Assembly (NCBI GenBank): GCA_937892395.1
Contig: CALAGJ010000075.1
Coordinates: 1-19,176 of the forward strand
Reading direction: 5' to 3'
DNA: 19,176 nt
Source: an uncultured Parafilimonas sp.
GTDB lineage: Bacteria; Bacteroidota; Bacteroidia; Chitinophagales; Chitinophagaceae
Every line of letters starts with the position of its first letter. Positions within the stretch are counted from its first letter, which is position 1. Position numbers and translations under genes: made by a program. The notes below the pieces were generated by a model, which was given only the letters and a program-made list of their open reading frames with translations, ran no database searches and was not told the origin of the DNA. This document shows positions 10,001-19,036 of the stretch, one piece after another.

Positions 10001-10525
10001 AAAAATGATCCAGAAAACTTTAATGCATTTGTCGAAAGATATCGTGAGTTTAATGATGTATTGAGTTTTTTCAAAGCAATGAACGAAGCAAATGTTTCCT
10101 CTATGTCCATAGATAAGCAAATTGATTTTTTTGTTGCTCAAAAGGTCAGTTCAAGAATGGTGAAATGGATATTTGGATTACAAAAAATTATCATAGAGGA
10201 TTTTCGATTGAGGCTGCTGGCATTATGCATGTTGCAAATACATACTGAACTCATCTACTACATAGCTTGCATACAAAAAGAAGATGTGGATAGAGCAGAA
10301 TCTCCTATGATCAAACCTCTTGAAGCATTGATAGAGGTGTTGAATTCTTTTGTCGAGTTTGTACCAAACTTTAGTACAGATGAGAAATCAGTGTTAGATA
10401 GAATTAGGAAAACTTCAAGCATAGAATTAGACAGGGTATTTGCAAACCATGAAGATGGCTCAAAACCATTATATGTAGAAGCATTAAATAAGATTATCGC
10501 AATTATTGATTCCATGGGTGTATAG
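7034..10525 (+). CDS. Large eCIS structural protein with PKD domain
   Basis: This 1163-residue protein is of the kind that follows the baseplate genes in Bacteroidota contractile-injection clusters; its biochemical role is not established. The N-terminal stretch YPVFVANQVLTNDNLNDLFG, followed by LNEQERLTRTNLIGMGIVCGLQI, resembles the conserved start of these proteins. The middle is long, mostly alpha/beta, with several CC pairs. A cysteine patch CCSDC (852-856) precedes a PKD-type immunoglobulin fold (about 874-967) with GTGSSDPEGGAITYKWE and FTLTVTDDKGASSSA. A helical C-terminal domain ends the protein. A PKD fold suggests surface display or carbohydrate/protein contact, so a fibre or baseplate-periphery role is possible. 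There is no signal peptide. The ATG at 7034 follows a T-rich stretch, and the stop is one base before the next ATG, indicating tight coupling. Confidence 0.75.
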   Translation: MIPSAANSDYPVFVANQVLTNDNLNDLFGYLNEQERLTRTNLIGMGIVCGLQIRTDSSGSSIVLTKGVGLTSSGYIVAIPEIAYQAYKPYDALKPVYYNKFVSIDSKAQLMNLWELKQQAEEEGTIPFDNAFLTNKIVLLFVELLEENSKNCDPESCDDKGAKVTVTIRPLLADRNDVDALLSNSSNNTASGTAIILPKTKMPRYDVSSTLLLDTGDVVNAYLKQLSPAFMDSVQQTLSAAWAKLSTLIVDDYPTDPFTSFSSDFAFLHDGTITNAQVLNIQYFYDFFSDILLAYDELRVKAFDTICECLPDESLFPRHLLIGEAIGFDEMNSTYRTRFISSPLLCCSAADGNAVKSLFKRIVLMVENFQIPGTSFGAFNQKQLDIKITPSLLGKEPLSEKAIPFYYDTNLGTDPLYLKWNIEHSLHGIASQILSYRSKEYNTSDDFVMNPLKYDIEPNNFLRIEGHIGQDYRTVLAQLNQIKKENRLPFEVVAFSSDTRSIFEITEALTTIDTSGSIAAAFEIMLKNTCCFADIFLALDQWINKLSCCLADQKKYYLAQPSFVSKTDIANHFEVATHRESTAFDATTSGAVKENMSSTSASTIGDLYNIKQKEGTINNQFCTDVFVNIATGSATAGSALVLMPYRIDRMTEVLPAHITTLDSMALESRYADLTGTSSQLRTMYTSPTVADTMIGVDPKELSTKLEMNCLVCLFQELRLLVREFLIRLLSLMIKQKFGHYAYTNPGIQHKAGVPIGGTFIVVYHEQAVPKKLDIKSNFTASLKEVKRSDGKRESAYYSDDQPLISSVLLLDEFLFLQQVNAVEHLPNDTLDPIINQIKSGVVIADFYVPYICCSDCPPTQMIVLPEKEERNLLPVANASANPILVTLSANGEASTKLDGTGSSDPEGGAITYKWEMPFGTTGASIQNDNLEITMCSFTQPGTYHFTLTVTDDKGASSSASTSVTVIKPETGSKTCSALDPIINRFDNINKNDPENFNAFVERYREFNDVLSFFKAMNEANVSSMSIDKQIDFFVAQKVSSRMVKWIFGLQKIIIEDFRLRLLALCMLQIHTELIYYIACIQKEDVDRAESPMIKPLEALIEVLNSFVEFVPNFSTDEKSVLDRIRKTSSIELDRVFANHEDGSKPLYVEALNKIIAIIDSMGV

Positions 10526-10526
10526 T

Positions 10527-11903
10527 ATGACGGCTTATAAAAATATCATAAAAAGACAGGAAGTCAATTTCAACTATGTTGGAAACAATGATGGCATTTC
10601 CTTGCAACAGGAAGTTGCATATTGGATACATGAAGTACTCAATCCACAGATTGATACATGGCTCAAAAAATATGATCAGTCTGATGAAATTATTTCTATA
10701 CCTGAATTAAAATTAGACGTAGATGTATCTGCAAATACGGAATGGCAGCAAGTATTAGTGAATAATATTATGCAGCAATTACATGAAAAATTTCCCGATG
10801 GGCTATATGCTAAAGACTCAGCAGATATCAGCAAAGCACATCAATTCAAATTTGCAGACAAGTTGCTGTTTTATTTGAAAAATGGATATTTAAGTTGGAA
10901 TACACAAATACTAAATCGAGCAGATTTTAATACCAACATTTCAGATTGGCTGCATAAAATTCGGATCGAAGAATTGCAATACTTTATTGGGCAACTTGAT
11001 TCCAAAAATCAAGTGCACAGATTTTTATCAACATTGAGCGAAGCGGATAAAATTTTCTTATTTACAACAGTACTGAACATCCATCAAGAGCAATTTTTGA
11101 TAGTACAGAGTGATATCAACTTATTGTTTGCTGAAAATAAAAATACCGATGCTTGGCAGCTTAGTCTTCTGCTACATATCTGCAATTCGTATCAACAAGA
11201 TAAAAATATTCAATCTGATATATTGATACAAACTTGGCTTGAAGGATTGCATGAATGGAGGGATAAAGATTTTTGGTCTATACGGCCTGATAATATGCAA
11301 ACAGAAACCATAAGAAAATTTTTTGATCAAGTACAACAGGAGTTTCATCATAGGCCACGCATAGATGAATCAGTATCAAAGCAAGCTATTAGTGATGATG
11401 CATCCATAAAAGACAGTATTTATATTAACAATGCCGGTGCCATCATCATTGCACCTTTTCTTACCAAATTATTTGAAAAGACTGGTATTGTAGAGAATAG
11501 CAAAATTATCGACACAGACTTAGCCCTGTCATTAATTCATTATTGCATTACTGGCAACACCAGTCCTGCTGAATTTGAGCTGGTATTGGCAAAAATATTA
11601 TGTGGCATTCCGGTTCAGGATACCGTTTTTATTGATAATGGTATCAATCAAAAATATCAGAATGAAGCCGATGAAATGTTGAAGGCAGTTATAGAGCACT
11701 GGTCAATATTGAAGGACAGTTCTATAAACGGTTTGAGGGAATCATTTCTTCAAAGAGAAGGTAAACTTTCTATTAACAACAAACAGTGGCTTTTGCAGGT
11801 GGAGCAGCAATCTTATGATATGCTCCTCCGGCATTTGCCCTGGAATATCAGCATGATAAGATTGCCGTGGATGAATGAGTTGCTGGTGACTGAATGGGTA
11901 TAA
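10527..11903 (+). CDS. Contractile injection system tape-measure-type protein
   Basis: This resembles the contractile injection system tape measure family (CIS_TMP, Afp14-like), thought to set tube length or assist assembly. The N-terminus has the family pattern: IIKRQEVNFNY, then LQQEVAYWIHEVLNPQIDTW and ISIPELKLDVDV. The C-terminus carries strong signatures: AGAIIIAPFLTKLFEKTGIV, a LIHYCITGN segment, LAKILCGIP, EHWSILKDSSINGLRESFLQR and the closing LLRHLPWNISMIRLPWMNELLVTEWV. I chose ATG 10527, one base after the upstream stop, giving 458 residues. A start at 10506 would add seven unrelated residues overlapping the previous gene. At 458 residues it is compact compared with long tape-measure members, with little middle region between the conserved ends. 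In many clusters an AAA+ ATPase gene lies near this position; none does here. Confidence 0.88.
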   Translation: MTAYKNIIKRQEVNFNYVGNNDGISLQQEVAYWIHEVLNPQIDTWLKKYDQSDEIISIPELKLDVDVSANTEWQQVLVNNIMQQLHEKFPDGLYAKDSADISKAHQFKFADKLLFYLKNGYLSWNTQILNRADFNTNISDWLHKIRIEELQYFIGQLDSKNQVHRFLSTLSEADKIFLFTTVLNIHQEQFLIVQSDINLLFAENKNTDAWQLSLLLHICNSYQQDKNIQSDILIQTWLEGLHEWRDKDFWSIRPDNMQTETIRKFFDQVQQEFHHRPRIDESVSKQAISDDASIKDSIYINNAGAIIIAPFLTKLFEKTGIVENSKIIDTDLALSLIHYCITGNTSPAEFELVLAKILCGIPVQDTVFIDNGINQKYQNEADEMLKAVIEHWSILKDSSINGLRESFLQREGKLSINNKQWLLQVEQQSYDMLLRHLPWNISMIRLPWMNELLVTEWV

Positions 11904-11958
11904 AAAGAATTAATTGAAAAAGAAAAATGAAAATTATTTCACAAATAAAAAATAAAAT

Positions 11959-12717
11959 ATGAACTATCCAAAACGAATCATTAAGGAAGGTGAAGCTGAT
12001 GCTAAAATTGTAATAGCAATCCAAAAAAAGTTAATTGACCTAAATATTGGCAACCTTGAAGGTTCAGGGGTATTTGGGCCCAAAACGAAATCGGCAGTGA
12101 AGTTGTATCAAGCAACTCATCAAGACTTATTGGGAAATCCATTAACAATTGATGGCCAAGTTGGCTCTATCACATGGCAGGCATTATTTGGCGCTGATAC
12201 GGTACCACAAGTAAATGAAGTAAGTAACTTGTTGCTTAATGAAGCATTAAATATCGCCAGAACACAGGTAGGAGTAATGGAAGATCCTCCGGGTAGTAAT
12301 CGAGGCAAACAAGTGGATGCTTATGACAGAGCCGCTGGTGTTGAGCCTGGCCCAGACATATACTGGTGTGCCGCATTTGTATATTGGTGTTTTAATGAAG
12401 CTGCAAAGCAGTTGAACAAAAAAAATCCTTTGTACAAAACTGCTGGATGTATGGCCCATTGGAACAATACTACAGGCAAAAAAATTTCCAAAATAGATGC
12501 CACAAATAATCCTTCCCTATTAAAACCCGGTACTATTTTTATTCTTGATTTTGGGCATGGGAAAGGGCATACAGGTATTGTTGAATCTATTGAAGGAGGT
12601 TTTATTAATACAATAGAGGGCAATAGCAACAATGATGGAAGCAGAAATGGGATTGGAGTATTTCGCAATAAAAGAAAAATAAATTCTGTAAGCAAAGGAT
12701 TCATTGAGTATAGATAA
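11959..12717 (+). CDS. Peptidoglycan-binding and CHAP-domain amidase/endopeptidase
   Basis: This is a predicted cell-wall hydrolase of 252 residues. Residues about 10-78 form a PG_binding_1 domain (VFGPKTKSAVKLYQ, then VGSITWQALFG). After a linker, residues about 90-252 form a CHAP-type cysteine hydrolase: catalytic Cys137 in YWCAAFVYWCF, His204 in GKGHTGIVES, and an acidic/amide residue near IEGNSNND (Glu220 or Asn222). CHAP enzymes cut the amide or peptide bonds of peptidoglycan. No signal peptide is visible, so export by the general secretion route is unlikely. Its place between the tape-measure and DUF4157 genes suggests a particle-associated lysin that helps the tube through the wall, or a toxin cargo. 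The 55-base AT-rich gap upstream has no terminator. The gene looks complete. Confidence 0.88.
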   Translation: MNYPKRIIKEGEADAKIVIAIQKKLIDLNIGNLEGSGVFGPKTKSAVKLYQATHQDLLGNPLTIDGQVGSITWQALFGADTVPQVNEVSNLLLNEALNIARTQVGVMEDPPGSNRGKQVDAYDRAAGVEPGPDIYWCAAFVYWCFNEAAKQLNKKNPLYKTAGCMAHWNNTTGKKISKIDATNNPSLLKPGTIFILDFGHGKGHTGIVESIEGGFINTIEGNSNNDGSRNGIGVFRNKRKINSVSKGFIEYR

Positions 12718-12741
12718 TGCATATTAAATTGAGTTGAGAAA

Positions 12742-14226
12742 ATGTTTTCTAAAGCTGATAAAGTTTCATCCAATCATATAAGCCGTAGTCAGCAAAACGG
12801 CGGTACTACTTTCTTTAGAAAAGCAGGCGATGAAACTTTGCCAGTACAACAAAAGCAATCCCATTTTTTTGGATCGGTCATTCAACCCAAACTATCCATC
12901 AGCAGTCCGGATGATCCACAGGAAAAAGAGGCAGATGCAATAGCTGATAAGGTTATGCGAATGCCGGAACCTATGGCTGCTGCTCCAATGTCCAATAAGG
13001 ATGAAGATAAGCTACATAGAAAGGAAGAAGAACCACTGCAAACTAAAACGGATGCCACAAGTATTAATAGAAGATGTACTGCTTGTAGTACAGAAGAAAA
13101 AAAGCTACAGCGAAAAGAGGTTGAAGAGAATGAACATCTACATGCAAATACTTCATCATACATTAGCACCTTAAATAACAAAGGAAACCATTTACCCAAA
13201 CAATCCAATGAATTCTTCTCTTCAAACATGGGCTATGATTTTTCCAATGTGAAAATTCATACAGATAAAGAGGCTGCAAGCTCAGCAAAAGAATTACATG
13301 CAAAAGCATACACCATTGGCAACAATATTGTGTTTAATGAAGGACAATACAATACAGATTCTGCAGAAGGCAAGAGGCTTATTGCGCATGAGTTGACACA
13401 TGTGGTACAGCAAAATGATAAACAAAATAAAATCAATCGTTATACCACTACTGAATCCGGTGGCACTCATCCTGCACGGATTCAGGAAGTAAATCATGCT
13501 ATGAATCGTGCAGCGGTATTAATACAAAATGCAATAAGGGGCATACAAAGTATTTTAATCAGTGGTGAAAGAGAACCCAATAGACCAATAGCTACTGCGT
13601 TGAAAGCATTGTTTCATTGTCCTACTCTGGGCAACATTCAATCCATATTGGCAGACTTTCAAAATGTACAATCACATTTTAATGCCATACAGCAGCTTAT
13701 AATTAGCTACAACCCTCTTCCTCTGGAAGCAGAATATGATGAAGCTTTGCACAGCATGACACTGAGTACAAGTTTTTTTGAGCTTAGTGGGCCGGAAAAA
13801 AGTCTTAGGCTCCTTACAAGAATTATTACACCGCTTTACTACATGCACACTACTGTGCAAGATGTCGACTTTACTAATTTCTCCATACCTGGAGATAGAA
13901 TGATAGGCAACGAATTTTCTATGGAAATGTTTCTGTCATTTGTACAAAGACCTTATTCATTTGATGCCTTCGGCAATATACCTTGCTTACAAACTACTAT
14001 TCAGTCATCCGAGCCGAACCTGCGATATTCAAATACAGGTTTTTATGTATTGGTGCCACGTACACTTACATCAGATACCTATCTCAGGAGGCTTACGGGA
14101 TATGAGACTCCACGTACAGGAGATATTGTAGGGGAATTGCTAAGAGATCGTTTCGGGCTGTTTATTTTTTATAAGTCTCAAAGAGTGTACGTGAATCAAC
14201 ATAATAGAGTGATGTTTCCCTTCTAA
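12742..14226 (+). CDS. eCIS-core (DUF4157) protein with unknown C-terminal domain
   Basis: This is a candidate effector or particle-associated protein of the contractile injection system. The DUF4157/eCIS-core domain is at about residues 155-225, with MGYDFSNVKIHTDKEA, AYTIGNNIVFNEGQY and the zinc-protease motif HELTH (216-220) in LIAHELTHVVQQ. The disordered N-terminal part has the usual IQPKLSISSPDDPQEKEAD element, LHRKE/LQRKE repeats and a CTAC pair (Cys112, Cys115). Residues about 235-494 form a mostly helical domain I cannot name, ending in GELLRDRFGLFIFYKSQRVYVN. That domain has no second HExxH. DUF4157 is a known hallmark of eCIS loci and is often fused to toxins. There is no signal peptide. 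Start ATG 12742 lies 24 bases after the amidase stop, so co-transcription is likely. No classical terminator follows. Confidence 0.88.
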   Translation: MFSKADKVSSNHISRSQQNGGTTFFRKAGDETLPVQQKQSHFFGSVIQPKLSISSPDDPQEKEADAIADKVMRMPEPMAAAPMSNKDEDKLHRKEEEPLQTKTDATSINRRCTACSTEEKKLQRKEVEENEHLHANTSSYISTLNNKGNHLPKQSNEFFSSNMGYDFSNVKIHTDKEAASSAKELHAKAYTIGNNIVFNEGQYNTDSAEGKRLIAHELTHVVQQNDKQNKINRYTTTESGGTHPARIQEVNHAMNRAAVLIQNAIRGIQSILISGEREPNRPIATALKALFHCPTLGNIQSILADFQNVQSHFNAIQQLIISYNPLPLEAEYDEALHSMTLSTSFFELSGPEKSLRLLTRIITPLYYMHTTVQDVDFTNFSIPGDRMIGNEFSMEMFLSFVQRPYSFDAFGNIPCLQTTIQSSEPNLRYSNTGFYVLVPRTLTSDTYLRRLTGYETPRTGDIVGELLRDRFGLFIFYKSQRVYVNQHNRVMFPF

Positions 14227-14240
14227 AACAAATTTGTCGG

Positions 14241-14257
14241 CATTCAATTTTTGAATG
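14241..14257. repeat. Short perfect hairpin after the DUF4157 gene
   Basis: CATTCAA and TTGAATG pair perfectly around a TTT loop, 15 bases after the stop codon. There is no following T-tract on either strand, so it is at best a weak or rho-assisted terminator, or a 3'-end stabiliser for the eCIS transcript. Confidence 0.35.
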
Positions 14258-14352
14258 ATTCGTTCATTGTAGATTCTAAAATCAAGGTCTGAAAATTCTT
14301 ATGCAAAAAATGGAAAACCCTGTATTTATTTTGTAGGAAGTTGTAGGATTCT

Positions 14353-14381
14353 GCATCAATGAAAAAAATAAACATTGATGC
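14353..14381. repeat. 9-bp perfect inverted repeat with A-rich loop
   Basis: GCATCAATG (14353-14361) and CATTGATGC (14373-14381) are perfect complements around an 11-base A-rich loop. Neither strand has a T-run immediately after the stem, so an intrinsic terminator is unlikely. It may be a protein-binding site or RNA structure. The rest of the 406-base gap 14227-14632 is very AT-rich and I see no gene in it. Confidence 0.4.
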
Positions 14382-14499
14382 CGGAAACAAAAAATTGTCT
14401 GAAGCAAAAATTCTTTCGAATTTCTGGCAAATGGGTTGTCAATCACTAAATATTTCTAATCCATATTGTCAATTAAATTTTCATTAGATTATTTTAAGA

Positions 14500-14532
14500 T
14501 TGAAGTAATTTCAGCCCTTACACTTATTTTTG
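14500..14532 (+). promoter_or_regulatory. Possible promoter of the beta-helix gene
   Basis: TTG (14500-14502) and TATTTTTG (14525-14532), an exact TAnnTTTG match, are separated by 22 bases, within the usual Bacteroidota range. The -7 box ends about 100 bases before the ATG at 14633. In such AT-rich DNA a chance match is possible. Confidence 0.35.
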
Positions 14533-14632
14533 AACAATATAAAAATATCTGTTTAAATCATAGCCCATCCACATTTACGGGCATAATAATTAATCAGGTA
14601 AATTTAATTTTTGTCGATTGAATTTTTACTGA

Positions 14633-17600
14633 ATGAAAATATTATCTTTTTACAACATAAAAAAGCCCTGCTTTTTCTTTGTACTCTTTGTTGTAACATC
14701 TTTATCGGTATATGCTCAACCATCAGTTTTGGGTTCGAATGTGGCTGATGTTGGAAATTATGTAACTTATAATATCACAGATTTTGGTGATTTTAGACAG
14801 CAAAGGGTGCAGGCCGTCAACTCATCATCAGTAAGTGTAAGAACCTGGGAGTTTACTATAGGTACTGCCGGAAGCCCCAATTACACTACAAACTGGAGGC
14901 CTTATACATCTGGAAATACTTTGTCGGTTAACACATTTATACCGGTTGGTTTTGCTAATGGTGCAAGGTATAATACAGGTTCTGGTGGTGCAAGTGGTCT
15001 CTTGCCTGCTATAACCAGTGGTAATTATTATACTTTTAATGTGAGTGAAAATAGTGCTGCTGATAATGTTATGCAACTATTAGAAACAAGCTATAGTCCG
15101 GTTACTATTTCCGCTGTTTCACAAAGCCCAACTGGTTCGTTTGTAAATGCAGCTATTGCACCCACCATTGCTGCAACAATTTCTTCTGCTTTAAGTAGTG
15201 GAGAAGGCCTGTTCATTAGGTGGTCCACAGATATATCATTCTCCAGTTCAACAATTGTTGCCATGACGGGTTCCGGTACAACATATACCGGTGTCATTCC
15301 TGCACAGGGTGCAGGCACCACTATTTATTACTATATTTTAAGTAGCAATAAAACAGAGTCTCAGCTCAATAGTGATAAATCCACGTACGGAGAATCCGCT
15401 TTTGATATGGGTACTTTAAACTTAAATACCCTTGTACAAAGCGGTAGTGGCAATACGAATTATTCTTATACCACTACATCAAATCCTGTTGTGGTAAATT
15501 CAACCGGCGGTACGGCATCTGCAAGCTATGCAACATTAAAAGCTGCATTTGATGCCATCAATGCAGGCACGCATACAGGCACTATCACCACGCTGATTGA
15601 AGGCAATACAACAGAAATTGCTTCTGCCAGTTTAAATGCCAGCGGCAGCGGCAGTGCCAGCTATTCATCAATTTTCGTGCAGCCTAATGGAGGCGCATTT
15701 TTAGTAAGTGGTTCCATTGCAGGCAATGGAGTTATTACTTTAAATGGTGCGGACAATACAACAATAGACGGACTGAATACAGGCGGTAATACTTTAACTG
15801 TATCCAACACCAGTACATCTTCTTCTTCAAATACAAGTACTATACGGTTTACCAATGACGCTGAAACCAATACCATACAGAATTGTACAATCAGCGGGTC
15901 ATCTATATCATCCACATCGGGCATTATTGTTTTTGATGATGGAGCAATTTTTGGAAATAATAATAACACCATCAATAACAATACAATTACGGCAGCTGGC
16001 AGCAACCTGCCTGTCAATGCAATTTATTCCAACGAAGGTGTTTCGCCGGGAAATAATACAAATACCATTTCAAATAATAATATATCTGATTTCTTCAGTG
16101 CTACTACCAGTTCAACTGGTATATATCTGAATGCGGCCAATGATGGTTGGACAATTTCCGGAAATAAAATTTTTCAGTCTGCCACACGCACCACCACCAC
16201 CGCTTCATTGACACACCGTGGCATTTATATTGTATCTGGTAGCGGTTATACCGTATCAGGCAATATCATTGGTTATGCAAACAGTTCCGGTACGGGTACC
16301 ACTACTTATACTTCTGCCACTACTGCCACTTATGTGGGTATTGACCTTTCTTTAGCTTCTATTACGAGCAGTTCCATTACCGGCAATACCATTGCAGGCA
16401 TTTCATTTACCACAACAGCAAATACCACCGGCAGCAAGGGCATATTTTCAGGAATTGCCATGACCACAGGTTTGGCTTCTGTTACCAATAATATTATCGG
16501 AGTAATTTCCACCGGGCCCATATCAGTAGTTTCCAACATTTCCGGATCTTCGGGAATAGTTGTGCAGGGTATTTATTTCAATGTTGCTACCAACTCCATT
16601 ACGGTAAGCGGCAATACAATTACGGCATTGTCTGCCTCCAGCAGCAATGCAAATACAGGCTTTGCAGTTTATCCTATTGTAGTTTCAGGTACAGGCGTAT
16701 TCACTGTAAGCTCAAACACTATCGGTGATGTGTCAACCGCAAATTCCATTTCGGCAGGCACATCGCCCACTACAACTGCCATATGCAGCATAAGGGGGAT
16801 ATTTGCCATTGCAACCGGGGGCATGACCATAACGGGGAATACCATTCAAAACTGTTCTGCTTTTGGTACAGGGGCTTCTTTCTTTATAGGGATAAACACG
16901 ACTACTCTTGCTAGTGGCACGCTTGACATCAACAATAATAATATCCTTAATAATACAACGGCAGGCACTGGCGGTTTACAAGGTATTTTAAATACTGCAT
17001 CAGTGGCCACTCTAAACATTACAGGAAATGTATTGAGAAATTTTACATTGTCAAATACTGGTTGCCTATTGTTAGTGATAGCAAACTCAGGAGTTGTTAC
17101 CACAGCAATCAACATTAATTCCAATCAGCTTGGCAATACAGGCGGCGGATTGATTACATCTTCTGTTGCTTCTACTGGTTCAATTACATGTATTTCTAAT
17201 TCCTTTGGTGGCTCAACTGCTGCACTCAGTATTCAGTTCAATGATATAAGAGGTATTCAACATACGATAGCTGCAACTAGTCCTCATAACTATATTCAAA
17301 ACACAGCCACCACATTAAGTCAGAATATAAGTAATAACACATTTACCAATCTAAATGTAAATACTTCCGGAGATATATACTTTATAAGAAACGCTGTTTC
17401 ATTAACTGCATCAGGCACTAAAACAATTAACAGCAACAGCATTTCCGGAACCTTTGCCAAAACAGGCAGCAGTGGTAATGTTTATTTTTATCTTGATAAT
17501 GAAAGCTCTGCTGCCGGGGCTACCATTAATAATAACAACAACAACTTTTCAAATGTAACACTTTCCGGTTCCAATATTTTAAATGGCTGGAGCAACTCAG

Positions 17601-19036
17601 ACGGGGCTTCCGCCACCATAAAAAATGTTCAGAATAATACATTCTCCAATATTACCGGAAGCACCGGTGGTCTATTTATCATGCAGATTGCTAATGGCAC
17701 AGGTTCTATTAGTGGCAATACAATTTCTAATTGCACCACACAAAACACTGTAACCGGTTTAATCAGCTCTGCCGGTTCATTCAATATTAACAGTAACACC
17801 ATCACAGGCCTTTCTTCCACTTCCTCATCTTCTGCAAGTGTTACAGGCATTAGCATTACAGGCGGTACAACACAAAGCATTTATCAAAATACAATAAGCT
17901 CATTAAGCACAACCTCCACTTCTTCTGCAGTTACGGCCATTAGTATATCAAGCGGCACAACGATAAATATTTATAAAAATAAAATTTACGGGCTGGCCAA
18001 CAATAGCACCAGTTTTTTTTCCGCAGGAGTTGTGGGCATTAACATTGGCGGAGGTACTACAAATACAGTTTATAATAATTATATCGGAGACCTTACCGTT
18101 TCTACAGTTGGTATTTCTGATGCTATACGTGGTATTGGTGTTAGTAGTGGTTCGGGTACAGTTAATATATATTATAATACGGTTTACCTGAGTGGTACTA
18201 GCTCTGGTAGTGGTTTTGGCTCTTCCTGTATCTATTCCAATACAGGTCCAACATTAGTATTGCGAAACAATATTTTTGTAAATCTGACAACACCTACCGG
18301 TTCCGGTTTGGCTATTGCTTACAGAAGGAATGGAACAACACTAACCTCATATTCCTCTACAAGCAACAATAATTTATTTTATGCTGGCACACCCTCATCC
18401 ACCCGTTTGATATTTTATGATGGTACCAATAGTGATAGAGATTTGAGTGCTATGCAAACAAGAATTACAACTGGTAATCTGCCAAGAGATTTAAATTCAG
18501 TTACAGAAAACCCCAGTTTCCTAAGTACTACCGGAACTGACATTAATTTCTTAAAAATAAATACTGCTGTTACTACCCAAATAGAGAGTAGAGGAACAAC
18601 AATCTCGGGTATCACAGACGATTATGAAGGGGATACACGCAATGTAACCACACCAGATATAGGAGCAGATGAATTTGCAGGTATTTCAAGTTGCCTGATT
18701 ACTGTTAGTTCCACCAGTGGTAGCGCTACGCCCAGTGCGTGTTATGGTTCATTAGCAGCAGCTATACTGGCCATTAATCAAACAGTTTCTCCACTGCATG
18801 GAGGTACCATTGTATGCACCGTACAGGATGGCTATACTGAAACAGCGCCATCCGCAGGTTATAGCATTACACGGGAAGGTTCATTAGGCAATACCATCAC
18901 ATTCACTAAATCCGGCAGTGGCAGCAACCCAGTCTTTACCGCATTTGGTTCGCAAACAACAGCCTCTATTATGGATGCCGTGTTTAAATTAGTGGGCGCT
19001 GATTATGTAACCATTGAAAAATTTACCATGCAAGAA
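14633..19036 (+). CDS. Giant secreted right-handed beta-helix protein, 3' end lost
   Basis: The frame has 1468 codons from ATG 14633 with no stop. Residues 1-28 form a signal peptide (KK, then FFFVLFVVTSLSVYA, cut before Gln29), so the protein leaves the cytoplasm. Residues about 30-280 form an N-terminal beta-rich domain with a TTIYYYILSSN segment. From about 284 to 1345 there are many right-handed parallel beta-helix rungs, marked by recurring SGNTI, NNNTI and GIYL-like elements in a Ser/Thr/Asn/Gly-rich composition, ending in PDIGADEFAG. A second module starts near Cys1354 (ACYGSLAAAILAIN, then KLVGADYVTIEKFTMQE). Such proteins are typically type IX-secreted adhesins or surface proteins in Bacteroidota, but the C-terminal sorting domain is not visible here. 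The sequence changes abruptly after Glu1468, so the true 3' end is missing. Minus-strand frames opposite it are shadows of this low-complexity coding sequence. Confidence 0.88.

Noticed and set aside
10506..10526. Earlier start for the tape-measure gene
   Set aside because: It adds only seven unrelated residues inside the previous gene; ATG 10527 directly after the stop fits the family N-terminus better.
13440..14226. Second metalloprotease (aspzincin-like) active site in the DUF4157 protein C-terminus
   Set aside because: The helical lead-in is suggestive, but I find no second HExxH or downstream zinc ligand; the only HExxH is HELTH inside the eCIS-core domain.
15640..18200. Tandem DNA repeats or a CRISPR-like array in the beta-helix region
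   Set aside because: The periodicity is at protein level (beta-helix rungs with NTI motifs); the DNA copies differ in sequence and spacing.
14828..18615. Many minus-strand open frames opposite the beta-helix gene
   Set aside because: They are shadows of Ser/Thr/Asn-rich coding sequence that lacks stop codons on the other strand; none has a plausible start or family signature.
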